Assembly (NCBI RefSeq): GCF_002217655.1
Contig: NZ_NEWK01000002.1
Span: 1,675,164-1,739,163, forward strand
Length of the DNA: 64,000 nucleotides
DNA from: Geobacillus thermocatenulatus
GTDB lineage: Bacteria; Bacillota; Bacilli; Bacillales; Anoxybacillaceae
Direction: 5' to 3'
Position numbers and translations under genes: made by a program. Position 1 is the stretch's first letter; each line of letters begins with the position of its first letter. The notes beneath the pieces are model-generated. The model did not search any database. It worked only from the letters and a program-made list of their open reading frames with translations, and had not been told where the DNA came from. Positions 1 through 8,608 of the stretch are shown here, one piece after another.

Positions 1-289
1 CATTCTCATACGCCGTCAAATGTTCATAGATGGCGATCTCTTGGGGAACAATGCCGATATGTCGTTTGGCAAACTGGCGATGCTTGGCGATGTCCTTGCC
101 GAGAATCTTGATTTCTCCTGCATTCGGGCGCAGCAGCCCAGCAATCATATGGATGGTTGTGCTTTTTCCCGCCCCATTGGCTCCGAGGAAGCCAAAAATT
201 TCCCCTTCAGCAACCGTAAGAGACATATGATCGACCGCGATGAAGTCACCAAACTTTTTCGTCACTTGTTTGATCTCTAACATGTTCAT
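1..289 (-). CDS. ABC transporter ATP-binding protein (N-terminal 96 residues; runs off the window)
   Basis: The reading frame opens at 289 (or 283, since two ATGs lie close together behind an AAGGTGG ribosome binding site) and continues past base 1. It shows a Walker A motif GANGAGKST at about residues 36-44 and a Q-loop VPQE near residue 82, so it is the nucleotide-binding subunit of an ABC transporter, peripheral to the membrane. The short N-terminus before Walker A fits the drug/antibiotic export (CcmA/BcrA-like) type, which is an inference. It lies downstream of a histidine kinase and response regulator on the same strand, the usual arrangement for a cell-envelope or drug sensing system driving an exporter. 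A terminator separates it from the kinase, so it may have its own promoter. Signature and Walker B motifs lie outside the window. Confidence 0.9.
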   Translation of the reverse strand, partial: MNMLEIKQVTKKFGDFIAVDHMSLTVAEGEIFGFLGANGAGKSTTIHMIAGLLRPNAGEIKILGKDIAKHRQFAKRHIGIVPQEIAIYEHLTAYEN

Positions 290-330
290 CGTTCCACCTT
301 CTTTCCATGCTTGGTATTATGGATTATAGA

Positions 331-367
331 AAAAAAGATGAACTCCTGTAAGTGCAGGAGTTCATCT
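331..367 (-). terminator. Rho-independent terminator after the histidine kinase gene
   Basis: A perfect 12-13 bp stem (AGATGAACTCCTG and its complement) around a 6-nt loop is followed on the minus strand by a run of T. It sits 25 nt past the kinase stop codon and 40 nt before the ABC gene start. A TATAAT hexamer lies on the minus strand at 323-328 directly after it, a possible -10 for the ABC gene. Confidence 0.85.
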
Positions 368-391
368 CATTGACATGAGAAATTTCACGAT

Positions 392-1498
392 TTACTTATG
401 AATCGGAAGCAACGTCGTGACAGAGAAACCGTTCGTTCCATCGACAATGACCGTGCCGTGAACAGAGGCCGCCCGTTCCTCCATGCCGATGATCCCAAGT
501 CCTTTCTTGATCTTGGCCGCACCTTTCCCGTTATCTTTCACTTCCACCTTGATGACTCGATTCAACACATGAATTTCAACGGCAATGGCCGTGGCCTCGG
601 CGTATTTGCTTGCATTCGTCAACGCTTCGGCAATGTTCTCATAAATCACTTTCCATTGGATTGGGGTAATCACATCCAAATCCCCTTTGCATACGAGCGG
701 AACCGGGAGATGATGTTGAGCTGAAAATTCCTCAATGAATAATTTCACCCGATTCAGCCCGATTTGCTCGAGCGGCGGCTTGATCTGTTTTAGTGTCATC
801 CGGATTTGTTCCATGCCTTCTTTGGAAATATGGATGGCATTTTCCAACAGTTGTTTCGCCTTGTCGCAATCCCTATCCATCAACCGTTTGGCTGCCTCCA
901 TCTGAATGAGCGCTCCCGCAAGCGAGTGGCCGATTTGGTCATGAATGCGCTGCGACAGACGGTTCCGCTCTTCCAACTGCAGCGTATATTCCGACTGCTT
1001 CATGTATTGATGATATTCGCTCATTCTTCGTGCCAGCCGATACAAATCATGGCGCAGTTGATCGAGACGATCTTCTTGTTGTTCCAACCGCTCGATGTGC
1101 CGCTTGGCTGCCGTCACACTCGCAAGACTGAACAAGGCCACGAAACCGTATAATTTCGCCTCCGACGGGCGAAGCCAAATCATCGGCGTCAACAACACCC
1201 CCCCAATCCCCCAAACTCGATGGATATACAAAGAGGTCAACTCATACCCATTGAGAGGCAACAACAACGCCCACAACGGCTCAACCAAAACGGCGGCGAA
1301 CACGAGGAGAACGACGGAGCCAAACGCCGCTCCCCTTTTCCACTTCTTATGCCGAACGATCAGGGCAAACAGCTGAAGACAAAAATAGATCAGAGAGACC
1401 AGAACAAAACCCGCTCCCGTTTGCTGTTTCGATGAAAGGTAATCGAAGGCCGCATAGCCCCATACAATCAACTTGTAAATGATTAGCAGCGATTCCAT
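392..1498 (-). CDS. Sensor histidine kinase, NarL/DesK class (HisKA_3)
   Basis: A 368-residue membrane histidine kinase. The first ~130 residues are hydrophobic, with about four membrane segments (near 30-50, 58-80, 95-110 and 115-132). A coiled linker follows, then the HisKA_3 dimerisation domain with phospho-acceptor His186 in RIHDQIGH. The HATPase domain has an N-box (ALTNASKYAE), a G1 box (VKDNGKGA) and a G2 box (GLGIIGMEER). The short extracytoplasmic loops suggest an intramembrane-sensing kinase, as in LiaS, BceS or DesK relatives; the stimulus cannot be read from the sequence. The response regulator gene ends 9 nt upstream and a GAGGGG ribosome binding site lies between them, so the two are co-transcribed. 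Confidence 0.93.
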   Translation of the reverse strand: MESLLIIYKLIVWGYAAFDYLSSKQQTGAGFVLVSLIYFCLQLFALIVRHKKWKRGAAFGSVVLLVFAAVLVEPLWALLLPLNGYELTSLYIHRVWGIGGVLLTPMIWLRPSEAKLYGFVALFSLASVTAAKRHIERLEQQEDRLDQLRHDLYRLARRMSEYHQYMKQSEYTLQLEERNRLSQRIHDQIGHSLAGALIQMEAAKRLMDRDCDKAKQLLENAIHISKEGMEQIRMTLKQIKPPLEQIGLNRVKLFIEEFSAQHHLPVPLVCKGDLDVITPIQWKVIYENIAEALTNASKYAEATAIAVEIHVLNRVIKVEVKDNGKGAAKIKKGLGIIGMEERAASVHGTVIVDGTNGFSVTTLLPIHK

Positions 1499-1507
1499 AA
1501 CGTCCCC

Positions 1508-2173
1508 TCAGCCGACTTTTCCCGTCAAGTAATAAACGGCAATTTGTGTTCGATGCTGCAGTCCGGTTTTGTCCAAAATCGATGTGATGTAATTGGCCAC
1601 CGTTCCTTCGGAGAGAAATAGCTGTTTGGCAATCTCTTTATTGGAAAGCCCCTTCGCAATGAGCGCCATAATGTCCAACTCTCGTTCCGTAAACAGGCTT
1701 TTATCGATTTTCGGCGCTGCTTCCGCTTCTTCTTTTAAGTTGGACTTAATTTTGTCCATCACTATCTCCTGCATCACCACTTGGCCGTGATACACCGCTT
1801 TGATCGCTTCGCGGATTCGTTCCGGGTCCGTATTTTTTAAAAAATATCCTTTTGCACCGTATTGAATGGCGTCTAGAATGTATTCATCATCATCAAATGT
1901 CGTCAAGATGAGCGGCTTTGTCTTCGTCTGCTCGCATAGGAGCTTTGTCGCTTCCACTCCATTCATGTTCGGCATGCGCACATCCAATAGCGCGACATCG
2001 ACTTCATGACGCTGGCAATAGTCCACTGCCTCTTTCCCGTCGTTTACGGTCGCGGCGACGTCAAACTCGTCATACGTGCTTAAGATGATCCGCAGCCCTT
2101 CGCGGACAAAGGGATTGTCATCGGCGATGAGCACTTTTATGCGCGGAACATGGGACGAAGAGCTCTGTTCCAT
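1508..2173 (-). CDS. Response regulator, NarL/LuxR family
   Basis: A 221-residue DNA-binding response regulator, partner of the kinase downstream. The receiver domain (about 10-130) has the acidic pair DD18-19, phospho-acceptor Asp64 in VALLDVRMPN, a TT switch (ILTTF) and the conserved Lys in GYFLKN. A LuxR-type helix-turn-helix occupies about 155-215 (TERELDIMALIAKGLSNKEI). I chose the ATG at 2173 rather than the longer frame to 2245 because AAGGAGTGG stands 6-8 nt upstream of it and the receiver fold starts 10 residues later. Likely targets are its own operon and the neighbouring ABC transporter (inference). Confidence 0.94.
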   Translation of the reverse strand: MEQSSSSHVPRIKVLIADDNPFVREGLRIILSTYDEFDVAATVNDGKEAVDYCQRHEVDVALLDVRMPNMNGVEATKLLCEQTKTKPLILTTFDDDEYILDAIQYGAKGYFLKNTDPERIREAIKAVYHGQVVMQEIVMDKIKSNLKEEAEAAPKIDKSLFTERELDIMALIAKGLSNKEIAKQLFLSEGTVANYITSILDKTGLQHRTQIAVYYLTGKVG

Positions 2174-2363
2174 CGTTCCCCACTCCTTTTCATCATGACG
2201 CCTGCCCACTGCCTTGCGTGCATGATTTTCATGATTTACTTTCATTGTAATGAATAAGGGGGATTTCTTCCATTGTCATAAGGGAAATGAGCTAAATGAC
2301 GATAAAGACAATGTTTATGGTAAAATGGAAAACAGAAGTCCATAACGAAAGGGAGGAATGGCC

Positions 2364-2828
2364 ATGTCCCGCGCACAACAATGGGTGCAATATTTCCTTT
2401 CGCACCGCCGTGTCACGCTGGAACTGATCCACAAAATCGACGAGGCGCATTATGAGTACAAACCGACGCCGACCTCGATGACAGCGAAGCAGCTGGCGAC
2501 GCATATGCTGTTTAGCTTTTACAATTTCGCCAACGCGGCGAAACACGGCGATCCATCGCTGTTCCGGCAAAAAATCGAGGAGCCGGAGACAAATTTGGCC
2601 AAGCTGGCGGAGGCGTATACGGAGAAAACGAAGCAGCTCATCGAATCGATGCGCGATGACGACTTCGACCGGACGCTTGATTTAACGTCGATTTTCGGCA
2701 TTCAAATTCCAGCCAAGCAGTTTTTGCAAATGGCGATGGATCACGAAATTCATCATAAAGGCCAGCTGTTCGTCTACGTCCGCGGCATGGGGCATACGGA
2801 CTTGCCGCTTTTTGTCAAACGCGGTTAA
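2364..2828 (+). CDS. DinB family protein
   Basis: A 154-residue four-helix-bundle protein of the DinB/YfiT metalloenzyme superfamily. The metal triad is visible as His47 (LATHML) and His127/His131 (DHEIHHKGQ). Members include bacillithiol or mycothiol transferases and many proteins of unknown substrate, so the reaction is not assignable. The start at 2364 is preferred over the in-frame ATG at 2358 because GGGAGG ends at 2356, too close to 2358. Its stop codon lies inside the TTAAAA target site of the small inverted-repeat element that follows. Confidence 0.88.
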   Translation: MSRAQQWVQYFLSHRRVTLELIHKIDEAHYEYKPTPTSMTAKQLATHMLFSFYNFANAAKHGDPSLFRQKIEEPETNLAKLAEAYTEKTKQLIESMRDDDFDRTLDLTSIFGIQIPAKQFLQMAMDHEIHHKGQLFVYVRGMGHTDLPLFVKRG

Positions 2829-2830
2829 AA

Positions 2831-3000
2831 CCTGAATCCGTGATAAAGACGCGTTCAAAGCTGCCAAGAAAACTTGATCAATCAACAAAATATTGCACTC
2901 GGGGTTCTTCACCTAATAGGTGAACATTCGAAATGGAGTCGAAGTCTCGACACGATTGGGTTTCCCAGCATTTTTGATGCACTTCTGTCACGGATTCAGG
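2831..3000. mobile_element. 170-bp MITE-like element with 13-bp perfect terminal inverted repeats and a 6-bp target duplication
   Basis: The left end CCTGAATCCGTGA (2831-2843) is the exact reverse complement of the right end (2988-3000). Both ends are bordered by TTAAAA (2825-2830 and 3001-3006), which looks like a target-site duplication. The interior is AT-rich, codes for nothing convincing, and holds a perfect 7-bp palindrome around an AAT loop at 2908-2924. The left duplication contains the TAA stop of the DinB gene, so the insertion left that reading frame intact. The transposase family that would mobilise it cannot be named from this copy alone. Confidence 0.75.
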
Positions 3001-3013
3001 TTAAAACTAACGA

Positions 3014-3056
3014 AGGGGGATCCCAGACAGAAACGGGACACCCCTTTCTTATTTTT
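3014..3056. terminator. Imperfect GGGTGTCCC-type hairpin
   Basis: An AAGGGGGATCCC arm and a GGGACACCCCTTT arm can pair imperfectly and are followed by a T-rich stretch. The sequence resembles the cleaner GGGTGTCCC/GGGACACCC terminator at 4247-4285. It could end the DinB transcript or the reductase transcript read from the opposite strand. Confidence 0.5.
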
Positions 3057-3107
3057 GTCTGCCAAACCTGAAAAAGAAATTCATTGCAAGGTATCTCACC
3101 CTGCTCC

Positions 3108-4157
3108 CTATACCCCCTTGATCAACTGCTCGATGATCGCTTGATTTTTCTCTTGAAACCTCTCATTATGGGAGGAGACCATCGCAAATCGTTCCGCTGA
3201 TGGATCAATGAACCGCTTGGCGCTGTTGACTGCATTGGCCGCGTCTTGGAAAGCGCCGGCGATCAGATGGAGTTTGCCGTCATACTTTAAAATGTCGCCC
3301 GCCGCATACAGCCCCGGCACGGACGTCTCGCTGTTCGCATTGCCCGCGATATAGTAGTCATCCACCATTTTAATATGCAAATGGCTGTTTTTCAGAAGCG
3401 AAGTGTCAATTTCATAACCATGGCTGACGATCACCTCATCCACGGGCAGATGGACGACCTCACCAGTCGCATGGTTGGTCAGCTCGACCTGCTCAATGGC
3501 ATGATGGCGGGCATCAGCAATCAGTTTCGTAATCGATGTATGAAAATAACAAACCGCTCCGCTGTGAAGCAGCTGTGAAACTGGCGCTTCATGGCCTTTG
3601 AACTCTTCGTTCCGATAGGTGACATAGACGGTTTTGGCGATCGGCACGAGTTCGTTTGCCCAATCGATCGCCGAATTGCCACCGCCGGAAATGATCACGG
3701 TTTTCCCTTTAAATCGCTGGAGCGATTTGACGGTATAATGCAAATTCGTCACCTCAAATGTTTCCGCTCCTTCGATGTCCAGCTTTTTCGGTTTGATGAT
3801 GCCGCTTCCGACTGCTACAATGACCGTTTTGGACCAATGTTGCTCTCCTGAAGCGGTTTGCAGCAAAAATGTGCCGTCCGGTTGGCGTAGGATGGCCGTG
3901 ACTTTTTCATTCAAAACGATTGTCGGGTCAAATAACAGCGCCTGCTTGATCAATTGGTTCATCAATTGTTCTCCTGTAATGGGCGCATGCCCTCCGACAT
4001 CCCAAATAAACTTTTCCGGGTAGACATGCAACTTTCCGCCCAACTGCGGCTGGTACTCGATCAACTTCGTCTTCATTTGACGCAGCCCGCTGTAAAACGA
4101 TGCATACAATCCCGCTGGTCCGCCGCCGATAATGGTGACATCGTACAAATCGGCCAT
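3108..4157 (-). CDS. Ferredoxin/flavodoxin--NADP(+) reductase, thioredoxin reductase-like (YumC/YcgT type)
   Basis: A 349-residue FAD- and NADPH-binding oxidoreductase. The N-terminal FAD motif GGGPAGLYAS sits at about 12-21 and the NADPH motif GGGNSAIDWA in the middle; a C-terminal FAD contact GLYAAGDI is present. The CxxC redox pair of true thioredoxin reductases is absent, which places it in the Bacillus YumC/YcgT ferredoxin-NADP reductase family. I use the ATG at 4157 because GGAGG lies 8 nt upstream; the frame to 4304 has no supporting ribosome binding site and runs through a terminator. A Fur-box-like sequence lies about 30 nt upstream, so it probably supplies electrons for reductive iron release or haem breakdown under iron limitation (inference). 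Confidence 0.9.
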   Translation of the reverse strand: MADLYDVTIIGGGPAGLYASFYSGLRQMKTKLIEYQPQLGGKLHVYPEKFIWDVGGHAPITGEQLMNQLIKQALLFDPTIVLNEKVTAILRQPDGTFLLQTASGEQHWSKTVIVAVGSGIIKPKKLDIEGAETFEVTNLHYTVKSLQRFKGKTVIISGGGNSAIDWANELVPIAKTVYVTYRNEEFKGHEAPVSQLLHSGAVCYFHTSITKLIADARHHAIEQVELTNHATGEVVHLPVDEVIVSHGYEIDTSLLKNSHLHIKMVDDYYIAGNANSETSVPGLYAAGDILKYDGKLHLIAGAFQDAANAVNSAKRFIDPSAERFAMVSSHNERFQEKNQAIIEQLIKGV

Positions 4158-4187
4158 CACTGTTCCCTCCGCATCTGATTTAAAAAC

Positions 4188-4202
4188 GATTTTCATTATC
4201 AT
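4188..4202 (-). promoter_or_regulatory. Candidate Fur box upstream of the NADP reductase
   Basis: On the minus strand TGATAATGAAAATCG matches the 7-1-7 Bacillus Fur consensus (TGATAAT-N-ATTATCA) at 7/7 in the first half and 4/7 in the second. It lies about 31-45 nt upstream of the chosen start codon. A better match precedes the siderophore importer at 13465, supporting a shared iron response. Confidence 0.5.
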
Positions 4203-4246
4203 TAAATGTACCATACTTCCTAATCGGATGACAACTTCATCATCAA

Positions 4247-4285
4247 AGAGGGTGTCCCAAACGCAACGGGACACCCTTTCTTTCT
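4247..4285. terminator. Rho-independent terminator, AGGGTGTCCC/GGGACACCCT stem
   Basis: A perfect 10-bp stem around a 9-nt loop, with a T-rich tract on the plus strand and a short one on the minus strand. It lies downstream of the DsbA-family gene, whose stop is at 4394 on the minus strand. Confidence 0.7.
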
Positions 4286-4393
4286 TGCAAGAAGGCAGGA
4301 ACAAATCACTTCGGCGACACGATCTATTGTAGTATCTCTCTCAAAGAGAGACGATCTTTTGAGACCGCCTCTACCCAACCATTCCATATCGAT

Positions 4394-5098
4394 TCAATTG
4401 AATCGGCAATCATCGTCTCCACACGCCCGTCCCTCTTCACCGAGAAGCTGCAGCGGCCGCGATTGTTCTTCCTCCCATACCTTCTCTAGCGCCCGCCGGA
4501 ACACGTCAACTGGCTGAGCCCCCGAAATCGCATACTTCCCATTGAAAACAAAAAACGGCACACCGCGGATGCCCAACGCCGCCGCTTCTTCTTCATCGCG
4601 GCGCACCTCTTCTGTGTAACGACTGCTTGCCAACACCTCCTCAGCTTCCACCCGGTCAAGCCCGGCCGCTTCGGCGAGCGCAAGCAACACATTGCGGTCG
4701 CTAATTAACTTCGACTCCGTGAAATACGCATAAAACAGTCGTTCCACCATGTCATTCAGCTTCCCTTTTTCCTTGGCGTATTGCGTCAAACGATGAGCAT
4801 CAAACGTATTCGTCGGCTTCATCGTGTCAAAGCGGAACGACAAGCCGACCGCCTCCGCCTGCCGGCCGATATCAGCGTTCGCCCGCTTCGCTTCCTCGAG
4901 CGAAATGCCGTATTTGTTGGCGATGATTTCATGAATCGTCAACGGCGTCTCGTTTGGTGCGTTCGGATCAAGCTCAAAGCTGCGGAATACGATTTCAACG
5001 TTTTCCCGGTGCGGAAACTGCTCAAGCGCCTGTTCCAATCGGCGTTTGCCGATATAGCAAAACGGGCAGACAAAATCGGACCATACCTCAATTTTCAT
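4394..5098 (-). CDS. DsbA family oxidoreductase (FrnE-like)
   Basis: A 234-residue thioredoxin-fold protein with the active-site pair Cys11-x-x-Cys14 (CPFC) right after the first strand, followed by the helical insertion typical of the DsbA/2-hydroxychromene-2-carboxylate isomerase superfamily. The cis-proline region reads RGVPFFVFNGKYAISGAQP, as in FrnE proteins. There is no signal peptide, so it acts in the cytoplasm, probably as a disulfide isomerase or in oxidative stress defence (family knowledge). The ATG at 5098 is chosen because AGGAGG abuts the upstream in-frame ATG at 5104 and stands at proper distance from 5098. A second Cys pair (CGDDDC) sits at the extreme C-terminus. Confidence 0.9.
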   Translation of the reverse strand: MKIEVWSDFVCPFCYIGKRRLEQALEQFPHRENVEIVFRSFELDPNAPNETPLTIHEIIANKYGISLEEAKRANADIGRQAEAVGLSFRFDTMKPTNTFDAHRLTQYAKEKGKLNDMVERLFYAYFTESKLISDRNVLLALAEAAGLDRVEAEEVLASSRYTEEVRRDEEEAAALGIRGVPFFVFNGKYAISGAQPVDVFRRALEKVWEEEQSRPLQLLGEEGRACGDDDCRFN

Positions 5099-5237
5099 GG
5101 CCATCCTCCTCTACTTTTGACGCGCTTCCCCTCCATTGTAGCCCATCGATGGTCAAATGGCGAACGAAAGGCATGGGGGCGGACCCGCCCGCATACATTG
5201 TACTACCATGCTGTTTGGACAAGGAGGGATAAAGCCG

Positions 5238-5639
5238 ATGCATTCCCAAGAATTCGGCGCTTTTCTGTTGCGGATCGTCACCGGATTCATCTTTTTCGCC
5301 CATGGCTGGGTGAAATGGCAGCAGGGGCTTGGGGCGGCGGCCGATTCGTTTGCGGCGATGGGACTTCCCGGCTGGCTCGCCTACATCGTGACGATGGTGG
5401 AGCTTGCCGGCGGCTGGGCGATGATGCTCGGTCTTGGCACACGCCTAATCGGGGCGGCGTTTGCCATTATCATGGTCGGAGCCATCGCCGCGGCGAAAGC
5501 CGACGCCGGTTTGCTTGGCAACGGCCGGGAAACGGGCTATGAATTCAATCTCGCCTTGCTTGCGATGTCCGTCTATTTGTGGCTGAACGGCAGCCGGCTT
5601 TGGTCGTTAGATGCAGTCATCGGACGGCCGCGCGGCTGA
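5238..5639 (+). CDS. DoxX family membrane protein
   Basis: A 133-residue protein with about four membrane helices. It opens with the DoxX signature region (LLRIVTGFIFFAHGWVKW) and has glycine-rich helices containing MVELAGG. DoxX relatives are small membrane proteins linked to quinol oxidation or thiol/oxidative stress; the exact job here is unknown. The start at 5238 follows AAGGAGG at 5221-5227. It is divergent from the DsbA-family gene and may share its promoter region. A terminator follows at once. Confidence 0.88.
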   Translation: MHSQEFGAFLLRIVTGFIFFAHGWVKWQQGLGAAADSFAAMGLPGWLAYIVTMVELAGGWAMMLGLGTRLIGAAFAIIMVGAIAAAKADAGLLGNGRETGYEFNLALLAMSVYLWLNGSRLWSLDAVIGRPRG

Positions 5640-5647
5640 ACAGCCGA

Positions 5648-5692
5648 CACGAAAACAGGTGTCCCGCATATCGAGCAAGACACCTGTTTCTA
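5648..5692. terminator. Bidirectional terminator between doxX-like gene and alcohol dehydrogenase
   Basis: AAACAGGTGTC pairs with GACACCTGTTT across a loop of about 18 nt, with A- and T-rich flanks. It serves the convergent DoxX (plus) and alcohol dehydrogenase (minus) genes. Confidence 0.75.
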
Positions 5693-5698
5693 CCTGCT

Positions 5699-6910
5699 TC
5701 ATCCTTTTTCCACTGTCAGCTTGACGACGCGTTCGCCAATGGCCCGAATCAGTTCAGGCGGCATCGGGAAGCTAACCGCAGCCGGATCGGAGGCAACCGC
5801 CGAGATGGTGGCGGCAAATTGCTCCGCCGTGATCGGATAGTCGGCAAAATCCTCTGGCAAACCGATGTCGTCGCGCAACTGGCGGATTTGTTCAATGGAC
5901 TTCGCCAACAGCACATCGTCTCCTTGGCCGTGATCGTGAATGCCGAGTACTTCAGCGAGCTGCTTTGCTTTTGGCAAGTACAATTCCGGAATCGCTTCCA
6001 TCACGACCGGCAGAAAGACAGCGTTCGCCAATCCGTGGGGAATGCGGAACATCGCGCCGTACGCATGGGCGAAATTGTGCACCGGAATGGCGTTTAACGC
6101 AAAGCTGAACGCGGTGATGCCGAGCAAGCTCGCCTGCAGCATCTCCAAGCGGGCACGGATGTTCCCGCCGTCGCGGACCGCTATCGGCAAGTAGTCGCGG
6201 ATCAGGCGGATCGCCTGCAGGGCGCACGCATCGGTAATAGCGGTCGCCGTCGGCGAGGCGAGCGCTTCAATGGCATGAGTGAGCGCATCCATGCCGGTGA
6301 ACGCCGTCACTTTCGGCGGCAGCCCGACTGTTAAATCCGGGTCCAAGACGGCGACATCGGCATTGATAAACGGATGGATGATGTTCGTTTTTAAGCGCAG
6401 CTCTTCATTATAGATGACCGCAATCGGCGACACTTCCGACCCCGTGCCGGCCGTCGTCGGGATGGCGATGTGCGGAATCGGCATGAATTGCGCCTTTGGA
6501 AACGACTCGTACAACAGCCCGCCGGGAATCGCCTCTTTAATGTCGCGCAACCCTTTGAAAAGGGCGTATTTCACCCCTTTCGCCGTATCGAGCACGCTGC
6601 CGCCGCCGACCGCCAGCAAGGCGTCCGCTCCAATCTCGCGCGCATAGCGCACCGCTTCATTGACGCATTCGCTTTCCGCATCCTGACGAATATCTAAAAA
6701 GATGCCGGCCAGCTCCGGTCCAACGCCGCGCGTTGTCAGCCGAAACAGCTCGGCCACTTTCTCCACGACACCAGCCTGCTCGAGTCCTCGGTCGGAAAGC
6801 AACAGCACCCGTTTCGCCCCCAGCCCGCGGAACAAGTCCGGCACGAGCGCGCGGGCGTTCGATCCGGTGTAAATGGCGGTGCGCAGCCAAAAGTTCGCTA
6901 ACGTCGTCAT
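5699..6910 (-). CDS. Iron-containing (group III) alcohol dehydrogenase
   Basis: A 403-residue NAD(P)-dependent alcohol dehydrogenase. The nucleotide-binding motif GGGSVLDTAKG is at 102-112 and TTAGTGSEVS at 152-161. Four metal ligands can be placed by spacing: Asp208, His212, His278 and His292, the pattern of iron-dependent FucO/AdhB proteins. The length is slightly above the usual ~385. The gene lies 16 nt downstream of an aldehyde dehydrogenase gene on the same strand, so the two form an operon interconverting an alcohol, its aldehyde and the acid. The substrate is not visible in the sequence. Confidence 0.93.
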   Translation of the reverse strand: MTTLANFWLRTAIYTGSNARALVPDLFRGLGAKRVLLLSDRGLEQAGVVEKVAELFRLTTRGVGPELAGIFLDIRQDAESECVNEAVRYAREIGADALLAVGGGSVLDTAKGVKYALFKGLRDIKEAIPGGLLYESFPKAQFMPIPHIAIPTTAGTGSEVSPIAVIYNEELRLKTNIIHPFINADVAVLDPDLTVGLPPKVTAFTGMDALTHAIEALASPTATAITDACALQAIRLIRDYLPIAVRDGGNIRARLEMLQASLLGITAFSFALNAIPVHNFAHAYGAMFRIPHGLANAVFLPVVMEAIPELYLPKAKQLAEVLGIHDHGQGDDVLLAKSIEQIRQLRDDIGLPEDFADYPITAEQFAATISAVASDPAAVSFPMPPELIRAIGERVVKLTVEKG

Positions 6911-6926
6911 GTTCCTTCATCCCCCT

Positions 6927-8468
6927 TTACTTTTTCATCATGGCGTGCAGGCGGGAAAACAGCACTTGATACCATTTCCGCTTCTCGAGCTCCGGCACCA
7001 TCGATGTGTGTACATGCTTCAGCTGGGTGTAGGCATCAAGCGAATATTTCCCCATCTCTCGTCCGATGCCGCTTTGTTTGTAGCCGCCAAACGGTGCGTC
7101 ATTGCGCAGCATATGCCAGTCATTGATCCAGACGACGCCAGCCTGCAGACGCCCGGCGATGGCATACGCCTTATTGACGTCGCGCGTCCAGACGCCGGCC
7201 GCCAGCCCGTAGATCGTATCGTTTGCCATCGCCACTGCCTCTTCCACGTCATGATAGCGGATAATCGACAGCACCGGGCCGAAAATCTCTTCTTGGGCGA
7301 TTTTCATATCGTTTTTCACATTCGTGAAAATCGTCGGCGCGACAAAATGGCCGCCTTCACAGCCAGGCACGTCCACTTCATGGCCGCCGCAGACAACCGT
7401 CGCCCCTTCTTGCTTGCCGGCTTCAATATAGGAGAGCACCGTCTCTTTTTGCCGCTTGGAGATGACCGGGCCGACGTCGGTCGCCGGATCAAGCGGATGG
7501 CCGATTTGCAGCGTTTTGGTCAGGGCGACAAGCCGCTCGATGACCTCATCATGGAGCCGATCGGGCACAAACAGCCTCGTTCCCGATTCGCACAGCTGGC
7601 CGGAGTGCAAAAAGACGCCAAACAAGCTGCCGGGAACGGCAAGATCCAAATCGGCATCGTCGAGCAAAATGTTCGGCGACTTGCCGCCAAGTTCAAGCGT
7701 AACATTTTTCACCGTTTCCGCCGCCAGCGCCATAATGCGGCGTCCGACCTCGGTTGAACCGGTAAACGCCACCTTATCCACTTGCGGATGGCGGACAAGC
7801 GCCTCCCCGACGTCGGCGCCCGGACCGGCCACCACGTTGATGACCCCCGGCGGCACGAAGGACGAAATAATTTCCGCCAGCTTGAGCGTCGATAGCGGCG
7901 TGTAGCTCGCCGGTTTCACCACGATCGTATTGCCCGCCGCCAGCGCCGGCGCAATTTTCCATGATGCAATCATGAGCGGCAAGTTCCACGGCGTGATCGC
8001 CGCGCAAACCCCGATCGGCTCGCGCCAAACAAAATTGTGCGCTGGTCCGGGAAACGGCGGAATCGGCAGCGTTTCCGAAAACGGGTACTCTTGGACGATG
8101 TTCGCCATCGTTTGGAACAAGTCGACCGTCTGCAAAATATCGATCGAGCTGATGCGCCGAATCGTCCCTCCGCTTGAGACCGCTTCCAAATAGGCGAGCT
8201 CTTGGGCGTTGGCGGCAATGGCCTGGGCGATTGCATTCAGCACGCGCGCCCGTTCTTTCGGTTTCATCGCCTTCCAATCGGTCTCGTCAAACGCCTTGCG
8301 CGCTGCTTTCACCGCCCGGTCGACGTCGTCCGCCGCCGCCTTCGCAACGGTCGCCACCACCTCCCCGGTGGCCGGGTTGTATACATCAAACGTCTCCCCG
8401 CTGCTTGCCGGCTGCCATTGGCCGTCAATGAAGAGCGGAAAATGATGCACTTGCACGTCAATTGTCAT
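6927..8468 (-). CDS. Aldehyde dehydrogenase, NAD(P)-dependent
   Basis: A 513-residue member of the ALDH superfamily. It shows the PWN motif at 160-162, the FTGSTEVG cofactor loop at 235-242, the general base Glu259 in LELGGKSP and the catalytic Cys293 in [12 protein letters not shown]. The length is a little above the 490-500 usual for class 1/2 enzymes because of an extended C-terminus. AAAGGAG stands 8 nt before the start at 8468. It is co-directional with the alcohol dehydrogenase (16 nt gap) and with the R2-like oxidase upstream (140 nt gap), suggesting oxidation of a hydrophobic alcohol or aldehyde (inference). Confidence 0.94.
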   Translation of the reverse strand: MTIDVQVHHFPLFIDGQWQPASSGETFDVYNPATGEVVATVAKAAADDVDRAVKAARKAFDETDWKAMKPKERARVLNAIAQAIAANAQELAYLEAVSSGGTIRRISSIDILQTVDLFQTMANIVQEYPFSETLPIPPFPGPAHNFVWREPIGVCAAITPWNLPLMIASWKIAPALAAGNTIVVKPASYTPLSTLKLAEIISSFVPPGVINVVAGPGADVGEALVRHPQVDKVAFTGSTEVGRRIMALAAETVKNVTLELGGKSPNILLDDADLDLAVPGSLFGVFLHSGQLCESGTRLFVPDRLHDEVIERLVALTKTLQIGHPLDPATDVGPVISKRQKETVLSYIEAGKQEGATVVCGGHEVDVPGCEGGHFVAPTIFTNVKNDMKIAQEEIFGPVLSIIRYHDVEEAVAMANDTIYGLAAGVWTRDVNKAYAIAGRLQAGVVWINDWHMLRNDAPFGGYKQSGIGREMGKYSLDAYTQLKHVHTSMVPELEKRKWYQVLFSRLHAMMKK

Positions 8469-8608
8469 GATGGCATCTCCTTTCCTTTTTTGTTACTCGT
8501 ATAGAAACATCTATCGATCTCCATTGGCGCCGAACCGCCGGTCATCATTGGCGGTTGGCGTCTGCCTGTTCAACGTATAGAAAGCCGTTTTTCGGTTCAG
8601 CCTCCCCC

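Noticed and set aside
3108-4304. 398-residue version of the NADP reductase
   Set aside because: The extra 49 residues run back through the Fur box and a terminator hairpin, and the ATG at 4157 has the only good ribosome binding site.
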